A stretch of 64,000 bases of DNA from Rostratula benghalensis (taxonomy: Eukaryota > Chordata > Aves > Charadriiformes > Rostratulidae). The notes under the pieces are model-generated. The model worked only from the letters and a program-made list of their open reading frames with translations. It had not been told where the DNA came from and ran no database searches. Every line of letters starts with the position of its first letter. The first letter of the stretch is position 1. The stretch spans positions 1,051,717 to 1,115,716 of the forward strand of contig VXAI01000177.1 of assembly GCA_013399305.1 (NCBI GenBank), in the 5' to 3' direction. A program made the position numbers and the translations under genes. This document shows, piece by piece, positions 26,161 to 38,056 of this stretch.

Positions 26161-29070
26161 TGGAAGTGGACTTAACAGAAGGCTCAAGTTTTGGAAGGTT
26201 CAAGATGGAAAATATTTCTTATGTGTAAGCCTGGGTAAGCTTGATAACTGGAATGGTAGAACGTGGGTTTGAAATGCAAATCTCCAAAATGAAAGATTGC
26301 CTGTAATCAGGACTTAATTGTAGGAATATAGTTGATAATCTGGTGTTTTATTCATTGAAAGCAAAGGAAAATGTGGCTTAACTTCAATGAGTGCAGTCAT
26401 CACAGAATTATTGCTATTTGACTTTACTATGAGACAAACAAGTACGAAGTGTTAGGCAATTGATTTGCAATAGAGAGAGACATACTAACATTCTTGCACA
26501 AGGCCATGGCGATAGTTTAGAGGGAAGTTTAGAGGCACTTCTGGTCAGGGAAATTCGGTAAGGGTAGACTCAAACTGGAATGAGTGCATCAGGTATACAC
26601 AGATGATCTAGGGAGAAACTCAAAAAGTGTGACTTTTCCATTCTCTTACATTAAGGTAGGGAGGAAGTCTGATTGCTCTCTATACGTAGGTCATGCTAGA
26701 GACAAACTAGAGCTGAGATCAGAGCAGTGGGCTCTGGGCAGAGGGAGAAGAATGAAGACACAACTGCCTCAAAGGTGATCTTTAAACCTTTTAATTTTGA
26801 AAATTATATATGAATATGATAGAAGTAGTTCTTGAAGACTTTTAGGAAGGCTCCATCCTGTTTTCTTGTTCCCAGGAACGCATTTCAGTCACATCACAAG
26901 TGCTTGAAACTGTCTGTCTGACAAATTGATGAACTAGCTCGGTGTTAATGTGTTTTTCAGATAATGATACTAGAAAATTAGGCTTTTAATGATGTCCAAT
27001 TTATATATAAAAGAAATATTAAAATCAAGGAAATATTATTTTAAAATCAAACTGGGAATGTTGAAACTTCACAAGGAACAGTTGTGATGACATTTTCATT
27101 TTTTAGCACTATTTTTCTTGAATTTCAGCAATTCATAGGTAGTATATACCAAATCATGTAGTCTCCACATGGACAAATAGCTGGTGTTTGACTGTAATTC
27201 AGGAACTTCTGAAAAAAGCTCTTTGGCTTCTGAAAATTGAGTTTGTTCTGAGATGCTGCTGCACAAGAATGGCTTGTTGTGCAAATGTATATAAGCTAAC
27301 AGTCATGGTGACGTTTAAACATTTATTCCTTTTTTTGCAATTGTTACTGAAACTAACATTCTAAAAGCAGAATCTTGGATATTTATTGCAGAAGGCTTTG
27401 AACCCATTTGGTTTTCATTAATCCTTTTGGCATTGCTAATAGATTCAGAGGACTTCTTGAACGAATACGAATGAGAAGAAGCAAAATAATATCTATGGTG
27501 TAAGGCAGATAGAGGGGTGAGGACTAATATCGGGTACATTCCTGACTCAATACGCGCATATTTATTGTGCATTGGAATATTCTTAATGTAACTATGCATT
27601 CCATATTCAGAGCTTTCTAAAACAGAAATTATCCAGTACCATTGAATTTAAATTAAGCACTATCTACCCAGTAGCTAAAAGTGGTGGATTTTTTTTCTAG
27701 ATTTCAGCCTATTTGGCTGTTACAAACATTTACCAAGACACACTGATTTTGATATTGCAAGTAGATGTTAGTTTTATGTCTCTATTGATCTAAGAAAAAG
27801 TCTACTTGCCTAACACCCTAAGGAAATCTTTCTTTAACTATAAAGCAACTTAGAAATACAGAAACTCTGTTTATGCATTTATGTGACATTTATGTTGTAA
27901 AAAGCAAGAAATTAAAAATAGGAGCTGACTTGAAAAACACATGACAAGAGTAAAGGCCTAGAATTCCAGGCTAGGATATGGGTGAAGATTCATAATAGTT
28001 TGATTTTCTTAGTTCTCTAGGGATTTGCAATATCTTCTTTCCATTTAAGAAAACTTAAAACAACAATCAACTTCCAATTGGAAAGGGAGCATCATAAAAA
28101 ACATACAAATAAAATTGCCAAATACTTCCCTCTGTGGACTTGTCAGAAGAATTGCAAAGGCTAATGTATGAATGGAAGGGACAGAATATGACAAACTTCT
28201 CAAAAGGCTTCTCCAGACTAACTAAAATTCATAAAATAGTGTATCATTCCAGACAATTCCATCATAGCATTAGTCATGGATTCAATAAATCCCTATTAAG
28301 ACAATTTTCTAGACAGTTTGGTGATGTCAAATACTAAAAAAAATTAACCTTTAGGGATTTTTTAGTTCTTTGCCAAACACAAAGCTACTGTGTTAAAATA
28401 GTTTCCTGACATAGGCAAGTCTTAAAGCAAGTTGTCTGATGGGATATTGCATGGGTTTAGGGGTTTCAATCACTTGGCATTGAGCTACCCCATTTTCCCC
28501 CAGTCAGATGTGTTATGAAGAGTGACTGTTCTCTAACCTCAGCCAATGCTACCCATATAAAGAAAAAGGAATCAACGCCACCAAGAAATGCCATGAGACA
28601 CAACCTTAATATTTTTCTACTTTAGTAGACACTGACATAAATTCTTGTGGTCTTATGGTTCTAGGAGACAAGAATCTGAAGAAAAAGGATACACATTTAC
28701 TGGCTTGAAATTTTCCAGGAAGGTCTCTTTAATGACTCTTCCCTGCTAAATAAGGTGGTATTTTTTTTTTCCTTTTTGCTTTATACAAAGTCTTCAGAAA
28801 AACAGAAGATGAAGTCAGAAGGGGGACAGGATCACAGCCTTTGTTGCATAAAGAATGAATGAAACTCCTGCATTGTTTTTTTAATCAGCTGGGATGTCTT
28901 TATCTTTTCATTTGCAACCAAGATTACCAAGTGTAGAAGTATTTAATTTGCTGCGACATCAGCCATAATTCATTGTTACATCTTTGCAAGTTTAATTCAT
29001 CCAAATAATGAGCAGAAATTTCTACAGGCTGCATTGTACAATGTGTGCTTGTTTATAGTAGTTTTCCTAG
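26161..29070. other. Unique AT-rich non-coding DNA
   Basis: I recognise no gene or repeat. Open frames are under 95 codons and unconvincing. Confidence 0.65.
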
Positions 29071-29167
29071 AATCACAGAATGATAGGCAGTTGGAAGGGA
29101 CCTCTAGAGATCATCTAGTTCAACCCTGCTGCCAAAGCAGGTTCATCTAGACAGGAATGCATCCAGA
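29071..29167 (-). mobile_element. 5'-truncated CR1 LINE fragment (3' end)
   Basis: The plus strand starts with AATCACAGAATGAT, the reverse complement of a CR1 tail repeat. It continues with the conserved block TTGGAAGGGACCTCTAGAGA and CATCTAGTTCAACCCTGCTG, then AAAGCAGGTTCATCTAGA and a diverged GAATGCATCCAGA. About 97 bp of the minus-strand 3' end are left. Its layout resembles the fragment at 12.0 kb, so both probably belong to related CR1 subfamilies. Confidence 0.9.
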
Positions 29168-32100
29168 AAGGATGCTCAGAAGGATAATCCCGACTGGCTG
29201 TTGTGGCTACAGACAGTTTCTTCCTGAGCTATGAGGGACTCGGGGCTGGAAGCTAACACCCCAGCTCTTTCCTTATTGCTATCTCATCACCATCTTAATC
29301 CTTAAGTTTAAGCTTTTTGTAAGCAGTTTTAGAGGTTTCATATAGCGTGGGGGATTTGGGAGAACCCTTTTCCACCAACACACACATACAAATACCCCAT
29401 ATCAGATTATTTAAAAATTTTCAAACATATGTTGAGGCCCATCCAGCTGACTAGATTTTTCCTGACCTTTGTTATGCTCCTATGGCTAAAGAAACGCAGA
29501 TCTGCTGTGCCAGTGCTGAGCTCCAACTTCTTTGGATGAACATTATCGTATTTCCTGAAGTGAGGGAGCCTATAATTCTTCAACTTTTCCACAGGTTTTT
29601 TTTCTGGAGAAGCCAGAGCCTTGTTGCTTATTCTTTCACCCCATATTTGTTCCTTGCTTCAGTAGCATGCTCCCTCAATCAGTTTCTTGTGTAAACTCCA
29701 AAGCACTGCATGAACTGTCCTCATAAGAAGAGCAGGAAAGCCAGCTGGAATGGGTACAAGCTCCAGCATTCTTCTGCAATAATTTCTCTATGGAACCATA
29801 AAGAGAGGTGAACTCTTTCACTATTTCACAACCAGTGATCATTAGAAAAGGGCTTGCTTGCAAGTTGTCTTCGCAATAGAAAATATGACTATCCTTGCGG
29901 TCATTCCCCAACTCCTTCCCCGCAAAATACCCAGCTTGCAAAGTAACTGTAGGTTTAGTTTAAACTATAGTTTCAAGAAATTAAAAAAAAATCCAGACCA
30001 GCTTTGAATACTTTTCAATTTTGGAATGCAGATATTTTAAAGAAGAAAGGATAGGGATTCATGTTTATAAAAACAAAAGACGGCAGTTGTAGGAAGGTAA
30101 GATTTTTTATTGAAAATATTCTGTTTAAGTGTTGAAAAAACACTGTGGGTAAGATGCTATTGTTTTATTTTGTTACTATATAAATGCCATTTGTTGTAAA
30201 AATAATTAGAGTTGAAGTCTTAGTGTACAGACAGTAGTGCTTTTTATTAGTTCACCCTAGATGAGTCATTCCCCAAAGCTCTCAATAGCAATCCCTAGAA
30301 GTCTTAAGACCAGTGTCTCTTTGCTTTTGCTTCAAGTGGTCTGCTGAAACTGCCTGCTCTTTCATTATCTTGATCAGGTGCAGTCTTCTTAGGTGCATTG
30401 TTGAGTACCTCAACTTGGTTATCTGTTTTTGTTGCTCAATGTTACTAGCCTTCCAGTGTGATGATAATATTTTTTCTTTTCTACTTAAGCTTTTCATCTT
30501 TCAATACATTTTCAGATCACAGATTTGGAATTCTAGATCTATCATTCCTGACAGACATTCATCCAATTATTTTCAAATGCCTTACATTTTCTGAAAAGGA
30601 TTGGCATAAATATTCTTTGCTATAACAAAACATGAAGGAAGGAAACAGAGTTTTAATTACCAAGACTCAGTTGCTGGCTTAGGCTTCTGCTGCCTCATAC
30701 AAATTCAGAGGAAACCCTTTAATTAAAGTAAAATTATATTCTGTGTTCATTTTTTTCTGTGTCTGCTTGTTAATTTGCTTGACAGTTTCCTTTCTTTGTC
30801 TGTGTACCTACCAGGTTAAAAGTTTATTTAAAAGCTTATTTAAAAGTAAATAAACCTGATTTTGAATGAGCTATGGCAAACTTTTCTAATGCTTTCCCAC
30901 TGTCTGTTTTGAGTTCTTTCAAGTATACAAAATTTCAACATTTTTGACTGATACTTTCTGTTCAGGCCTCTGATTCAAGCTGGTTACTTGAGGAGAAGTT
31001 TGAAGTGAGAGAATGGCAATCAAAATAAATCCGTCTTTGAGAGGAAGGTTGAAATGTTAAGACCTAGTAGTTGAATATTCCTGTGTGCTGAGCATTGCAG
31101 CTTTCTCTTTGGCATGGACTTCATGTCAGGAATGTATTTTCACTACCCCTAAATTTTGTCAGGTTTCAGACCCTTGGGAAAAAATTAATATCAGCAGAAG
31201 CACAGTAGAGGGTCCTGGTGGATAATTTTTGTGGATAATATCCCTGTGATTTTCTCTGTATTGAGCATGCTTCATGCAGGTGAGTGAATGGTATTTTATT
31301 TTGCAATTGCAAGTACAAGCTGTTCTACTCTTTGAGTACTTCACTTTGCTAGTGAAGTACGAGTCCACGTTTTAAGAAAGAGTGGATCAGCCTACATCTA
31401 GAAGAGGACAGCAAAGCCCAGAAGGCTGAAAAAATGAAGCTTACCTAGGGTAGAATAGACAAGACTGAAGCAAGATATTAGGGTAAGATAAAACTTAATT
31501 TTAAAACTAAGAAGGAAGACTGAGGTTAGATATTAACTAGTTCTTACTAACAGCATACCAAGCAATGGAATATGCTACTTGGGAAAGCTGTAGAATACCC
31601 ATCACTGGGGTTTTTTCCAGAGCCACAAAGAAAGGCATTGTCTTCAGTGGCTTAGGTATGCTTGTTCCTCTATTGAAGCAGGTGATGGATTTAGAAGGTG
31701 CCTTCCAAGCATACATTTGTATAAACATGAATGCAATCATAAACATTGAAAGCAAGACATACAAGTTTGCACCTTTTCAACCTGAACCTGACAAGGGTGA
31801 AAAATAGAGAAGACAAACTCTGCAGTGGTTATGAACTGAGGCTTGTCTTCATTGCAAAATTAAGAGTAAATTAACATCTCTCAATTACTCATTCAAGGCA
31901 GCCTCTGTTCAGAGGACAGAGCCCATGGTGCAGAATAGCACTAGAGCAGTAGAAGGTGGCTTCTTAACAGGGTAATTGCATAAGCAGCTGAAAAGCTCCA
32001 CAAGCATCTCTTGTTTTGCAATGTTGTAACTTGAGCTACTTTATCCCTCTTTCATTACCTGTTCAGGTGTCAGCAGCACTTTAATTTAAAGCCCTTTTCA

Positions 32101-34549
32101 CCAAATAGCCATCGGGCTCAATATTAAATCACCATTTAATTCAAGCTTCAAATGCTTATGGCTAGAAAGATATCTGAATATGAAGAAGATCTGCATTATA
32201 GTTTGAAAAAGACTGTTGACATTTGGCAGTGCAAACTGTACTGTGGCTCTATTAAGGAACTATTCTCAACATCTGTATACACAGTTGTCTGGATAATAGT
32301 TACTAGATTCACATTAATGTGGCAGAAAGGAATGTGAGTCAAGACATCAAGAGCTTTAGTTCACGGCCTGCTATCTTAAATTTCTCCCTCAACTTTGTAA
32401 AATGAATGCTGGAGACATAAGGACTACAATGTCCTTGCCATCTGCATAAAAATTTGCTTACTCTTAGTGAAAACTTATTGTTCAAGCAACAGTTCAAATT
32501 TTGTCACCAAACTGATTTATATCTATATGTGACAGACCTAGTTTGGATCACCTGAGAGAGTGCCAACAGTGCGATGTGTGCAAATACTCAGTGGCAAATT
32601 CCACAAGGAAAATGTTCAGTAATTACAATATTGTGTCTGTGTTTTCAATTTACAGAGTCATCTTGAGGCACTCCTTCACATTACTGAAGTTAATACCAAA
32701 TGAGGATGCTTGGCAACCCTCAAGGGTAGGACATTGTTTATTCTAATTAATGATGTTAGTTAACAAGTGAGTATTTTTTTGATTTGAAGTGTTTCTTGGT
32801 ACTGTGCTTTCTACACATGCAGTGCATCAGCAGCCTTTGCATGCATGTTAACAGCAGCTTCTGGTAGCCAGTAGTAAGCTGTTATTGCTATTACAGACCT
32901 ACTTTTTGTTGTCTGTATTTCCTATATTTTTGGCTCTGTAAGAAGAAATTGTAGGTGCAGAGAGCTTTTTTACCATATTAAAGGTGGGGAAAAGAACAGA
33001 AATCAGAACATCCACATCCAAAGAAAATGGGACATAGGGAAACACGAGCAACTCTAACTGTTCTTGTCTGCTTTCCCCAGTTTGCAACATGCCCTGATTA
33101 ATGGAATATTCATTAAAAATGTTCATAAGATGGGAAAGAAACTACAAAATGACAGATCTCACTGAGAGAGCATTACTTAGGCACAAATAGGTGCAAGTTT
33201 TGTAAACTAAGTGCTAGCAAAGAGAATTTACCCAGGACATGAGGAACTCACAATGAATGGCCTCAAGTAATACCTACTCAGAGAGTAAACCATTTAGAAA
33301 AGGCAACTGCAAAAGAAAAAAGATAGCAGGACTAAGTAAGTCAATAGTGTTTTCATGAGGTAGAAACTCATCAAGTAAAATGGTGTTCATTTTGGTGGGG
33401 ATTGAATTTCTTCCTTTGCACATTTCTGTATCTGCTTTGCAAAGACAAAGCAAGATGCAGGAAAACTTTGATCTTTCAAATACAGACAAGGGGACTTGGG
33501 TTTCCTGACTTCTACCGTTCTGTCTAGTGAGTGTGACTTTGAGACCATCCAGAATATCTCCTTATCAGACTGTGGGATTTGGGGATGGGCACTGAACACT
33601 GCCTTAATCGAAATAAGAAGGAATTAGTGTTTATGAGTAATGACCAAGTGAAACCAGACAAGACATTTTTAGCTATGTTTGCAAGAAGATATATAAATTA
33701 CTCTAAGTATCTTTTGATTTTGGTGATGTCCTCTGTAGAGGTAAGGCTAGAAGGCAGGATACATGTCTATGGAGTAATGAAAGTGGAAGAGCTTGGTAAC
33801 GCCATAGACCTGCAGTGATGCCCAGGGAGAAAATTGGTCAAATAAAATAACTAGAAGAGAGAAGGTTACAAACTATTCTTTTTTTACTGACACAATGAGT
33901 GTTTGCATTGAGTGCCTGTTGATCATTTATGTAGAACCCACATCTTCTCTCCAATTTTGTCACAGAAACTATACAAGGATGTTTCAGGAGCATATTTTTA
34001 ATTTCGTATTGAAGTGACTTATAAAAACACACAAGGTAAAAATTGTAGTGAAAGTTGGATTTGCACCCTTTAACTGGAGATTACCAAAACAAAAATGAGC
34101 CTCAGTACTTCTTTTTGTTTAAGTGGAAAGTGGAAGTGCTGAATATTATCCCAACAGTACCGCTGTTATTTTACTAATCTATTGTATTTGGGATTATCCT
34201 TGTAAAACCACTTTCATCCGTCCTTCCTTATATTTCCAGTAAACATCCACTGCTATGGCGTGAAGCCTGTGTCAAGGCATTGCTCAGAGGAATAAGACCT
34301 TGACTACTTCTGTCTGACTTTATCTGACTAAAATAATCTGATATGAGCTGGAAAACAGAACCAATAGAAGAACTTTGCTAGGTAAATGCTGATAACTTCA
34401 CATTCCTATAATACATTTGGAGTTGAAGACCAGAGAACAAAAAAAAAACACACCACCATTCTGTTTGACAGGAGGAAGTCAAACAGATTGGTCTGGGGCT
34501 ACATCATTAGCAAAGCTGTTGACTATATCAAGTAAGAAATAGCTAAGAC
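29168..34549. other. Unique AT-rich non-coding DNA
   Basis: No gene, RNA gene or recognisable mobile element is found. Open frames are under 95 codons. An A8 run lies near 34440, just upstream of the LTR-like segment. Confidence 0.65.
30822..30855. repeat. Short inverted repeat (9-bp arms)
   Basis: GTTTATTTA (30822-30830) and TAAATAAAC (30847-30855) are perfect inverted repeats around a 16-bp loop. The loop itself contains a related TTATTTAAAAG unit, so this probably grew from a 12-bp tandem duplication rather than from a transposon terminus. The AT-rich stem would be weak. Confidence 0.6.
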
Positions 34550-34563
34550 AGTAGGTCATGGTT

Positions 34564-34647
34564 GGGGGTGGGGGAGGGGGGAATCTCCATGAACTCCAAC
34601 ATTATGTGGAACGCTAAGGGAGGGGAAGTGAAGGGGAAGGAGCTGGG
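34564..34647 (+). other. G-run cluster, potential G-quadruplex
   Basis: Runs of 5, 5 and 6 G separated by single bases (34564-34581) are followed by GGG, GGGG, GGGG and GGG at 34618-34647. The first three runs plus a split of the long third run could form a quadruplex. The second group has loops of 1, 7 and 8 bases, at the edge of the usual rule. Confidence 0.5.
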
Positions 34648-34799
34648 TGGCCAGCCAGGACCTGTCCATTTAAGCAGTTGGAGAGAGTGTCCTGCTCCCA
34701 GTCTGGACTGGCTCAGAGGGACAGGGCACGTGTGTGTCACAAGAGGGAAGTCCCAGTGTGGAAAGCACTACCCACCCACTATGCCCACCCTACCGAGCA

Positions 34800-34805
34800 A
34801 ATAAA
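34800..34805 (+). terminator. AATAAA polyadenylation signal in LTR-like segment
   Basis: A canonical AATAAA is placed where an LTR would carry its R-region polyadenylation signal. AATAAA is frequent by chance in AT-rich DNA; only its position within the segment gives it weight. Confidence 0.35.
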
Positions 34806-36171
34806 TTTTAGATTATATGTCACCGAGGGTGTAGGTCAGTTCTTGTGGCCACCCCACCTAAATTCCCTTGTGACAACTGAGGAAACAGCTGCAGCAAGTG
34901 AAGAGGTTTCATTTCTGCTGGCTGTTCATTACGGCCTTATTTGGAGAGGCTATTGACCCCTTAGAGAGCAAGCAAGCTGGGAGACATGCCTATGCCACAG
35001 CCACTCACATCGGTGTTTTAGTGTTTTAATTTAAAATCACTTTTTAAGTAGTGACGTAAGCTAATACGCTGATTTGTGAGCTGGAGTTAGGAGCTCAAGT
35101 GCCACAGCAAGATTTGTCAGAGCAAACTGTCCATATAATCTTTGCTATTTTATACTCTGACCCAGAAGAACATACAAACACATTCTTGTCTTTAAAATGC
35201 TTGCATGCTTGAATTAAACATATTATCTGAGATCTATCTACCCAGTGCTGAAATGTTCTAGTAATGATTAGATTAACATATGCAAGGAGCCTGAATGTTT
35301 GAAATTACGGAAAAACAGAAAAGAAGTAACTTTAACACACTATGGCATTTCTAAGTTGTCAGAAACATTACTGAGGTATTCCCCAAATTCTTGAATTAGG
35401 TGCATTTATCAATAACTTTTCAATTTTCATTAACATCAAGAATTGCCTGTGCACACAGTTTAAAGTATCTTCCCCAGTATATTTCACAACACACTAACTG
35501 AAGGAGTATTTTATGTGCTTGCTGGTATCTATGATTAGTTGGCAAAACTTCTCAGACTGTTTTAATTGAAATAATTTTTATATTGAAACATTATTACACA
35601 AGTTTTGGTAAAACGCGATTTTGAAAAAATAGTTTCAAATATTCTGAAGAACGTCTTTAATGTAAACAGCGTTGAAAAATTAGTTTTCCTTTTCCAGATG
35701 TATTTTGAAAGGACTGCTCTTTAAAGGAATGCTGTCATGAACCTAGAAGCACTACTCAAAAATTGCTTCCTAAAAAAGAAAAAAGTGAAATTTTGATTGG
35801 TTATTTCAGAAAAATTTCTCTCCTGAAACTGCAACTTCTTCCACATAAAAAAACCCAAAAGGAACAAGAACTTTAACTAATTAATCTAAATGTTTAAGTT
35901 GAAATTCTTCTTCCGATCTGGTTTACAACAGAAAAGTTAAAGAAAAACAAAACCACCAAACCCAAACACTGCCTTTTTTAAAATGACAGAGAAGACCTTT
36001 TCAGAGGTAATGCAACACTAACTGGCCATCTAGATGTTCCAAGCTGATTAAGAGCTCCCTCAGCCCTGACAGGTGTTTATTGATATTTGAGGACTCTCTT
36101 TCAGTGAAAAAGCATCCTCTGTTGCCTCCCTGCTTTCTGCAGCTTGTCAATCTCAGGTGAAGATGAAGACA

Positions 36172-36200
36172 TTAATTGACTGCCTTGTTAATTTATTAAC
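36172..36200. promoter_or_regulatory. HNF1-like palindrome with adjacent TTAATT
   Basis: GTTAAT and ATTAAC form a perfect inverted pair separated by TT (36187-36200). This resembles an HNF1 site with a two-base instead of the usual one-base spacer. TTAATT lies just upstream at 36172-36177. It sits in a repeat-free stretch. Chance occurrence in AT-rich DNA is quite possible. Confidence 0.2.
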
Positions 36201-38035
36201 GAGTAATGACAGAAAGAGTAGTGCTGTATGTTCACAAAATTCATCTTTCAGTGAAGAACTATCCGTGTTTTAAGAGAGTACTTTCAACTACCTTTCATTA
36301 CTAATTTACTCATCATCCTACATTATACTTAAAGATCAACAGCACCCAGCAAACTGCTGCATTATTATGGAGGCGAATAGATTGAAGAGGAATGAATTAC
36401 ATGTACCAGACAACAGTCAGGGCTTTCATCTGTATTGTATTACAAGGAGAGGCGAAACTGCATTAGCATTTGAAAGTAGGATGCAGAATAATTATATTCA
36501 ATTAACTAAGGACACCTTGGGCAGCAGCCCAACAGAGAACTGTGCATGACAAGACCAAGCAGAAGGGAAGGATGTAAACTGGATTGAATTCTGTAATCCC
36601 CAAGTGCTAATAAGTACAAGTACTGTGCTGTGGTTGTTAAATATGCAGTTATGGGGAGTGAATACGTTTTTTTATCCCAGTAGAAGTGGCATTGTTTGCT
36701 ACTTTACAATGGTTCTGTAAGCCTCACTGAGGCATGTAGGTAGTATTTGGCTTTGTCTGCAGGAAGCGCTGTCAAGTATACACAGACAGTTCTGCTAAAT
36801 ACATGTTTTTATACTTTGCTCAGAAGGAAAAGGCATTTGTATTCATCATCAGGTATTTATGCTTCCCTACACCTGCAGTAACAGCAACTAATCTTCTTAC
36901 TGACAAGCATATTCCACCACAGGCAGGATGGTCATGTCTTCCAGAGGACTTCACTTACTGGAAATGAAGAAGATGGTGTCAGTCTCTGGGAGATGTATTT
37001 CCATACATGACATAGAGAGTGGACCCATGTAAAGGTAAGTGACTGCTTTCAAGGCACTGCCAGAAAGTGTCCAACCAAAAGAGAGTCATCAGTATTTTCC
37101 TTAGAATTGCTTTCTAGTCTCTGTTCCAAAAAGAGCAGAATTTCTCCCCAGGTGCCATGACATTCACTGGGGCACATGAAATAAGGAGGCTTCCACCAGT
37201 GGAAAACCTTAGCTGCCTAATGAAGAGAAGACTATGGTTGCAGCTAGTCAAATGACAGCTGGGAGCATGTAGGTTCTGTAGAATTACATCATTAAAGGTT
37301 ACCTCTTTATGAAAAAATATGAGCATGCCTTAAAATGCATTGATTTCTGTGAAACTTTACAAGAGCTGTTGTAAAGACACATTCTAGTGAAACATCTCTG
37401 GATGGTCTTATTGGTCTTCTTCCAAACAGATCCTTTTTAAACTAGGTCATTTAAAAGGTGATGTGTCTGGCTTAGGCCATCTCTGACTCAGTTGGTCAGC
37501 TTGTGCTTTTATCTGCAATAATGACGTGGGTGGGTGTCCTTCCTAGCTAACACACTTTGGGTGCAATGATACCTCTACTCCCCATCTGTTTATATCATGA
37601 GCATTGTTATGTAGAGGGATGGTGCTTAGCAGAGGAATTGTAACTCTTACAGTTTTGGCAGTGGCATTTTTCACTTTTACTTCCTCCCTGGTTCTTATGT
37701 CTCAAATCCAGGCAGCTTTTTGTATGTCCTAGTTTAGATGGCTGATGGATAGAATTTCCTGCAAGAAGTTAATCTGCATTGTCTTCTCAGTGTTTGGTTA
37801 CCTCAGGAGATCAGTAGGATTCCTGCAAGGATTTTGGCATGCTATCAACTGTTACTATAAATCTAGCTGCAGCCCAGCAGAAGAAGCCTGCTGAAAACCC
37901 TATATGAAAATAATATTTTTTGCAAATTCTTAGTAGTATTATAAATAAGTTTGATTCTGCAGCTTTGTCTCAGACAACTGCTTTGTGTGCCAGTAAATAG
38001 TTTGTAATATTTTACTTTCATGAAAATATTTTTTT

Positions 38036-38056
38036 GGGAGGGGAGGAGGGAGGAGG
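38036..38056 (+). other. Short G-rich tract, weak G-quadruplex potential
   Basis: Six G-runs lie within 21 bp (GGG, GGGG, GG, GGG, GG, GG) separated by single A, directly after a poly-T run. Only three runs reach three G, so a stable three-layer quadruplex is doubtful; a two-layer form or purine triplex is more likely. Confidence 0.45.

Larger units (their letters stand above)
34550..34875 (+). mobile_element. Probable LTR-derived segment (endogenous retrovirus)
   Basis: The segment is GC-richer than its flanks and carries features in LTR order. These are a G-rich U3-like stretch (34564-34647), a weak TATA-like CATTTAAGCAG near 34667, and a transcript-like region with CAAGAGGGAAGTCCCAGTGT (34740-34759). 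A canonical polyadenylation signal AATAAA follows at 34800-34805 behind CTACCGAGCA. The U5-like tail contains TGTCACCGAGGGTGT and ends in CCCTTGTGACA (34865-34875). This arrangement recalls bird ERVK-like LTRs. The 5' boundary is unknown; TGTTTGACAGG at about 34462 is one possible start. No target-site duplication, second LTR or internal gene is visible. A non-retroviral origin remains possible. Confidence 0.45.

Noticed and set aside
36922..37033. Possible internal exon: CCACCACAG acceptor and AAAGGTAAGTG donor
   Set aside because: All three frames contain stops (one only at the very end), and the pyrimidine tract is weak. A non-coding exon cannot be excluded, but the signals alone are not enough.
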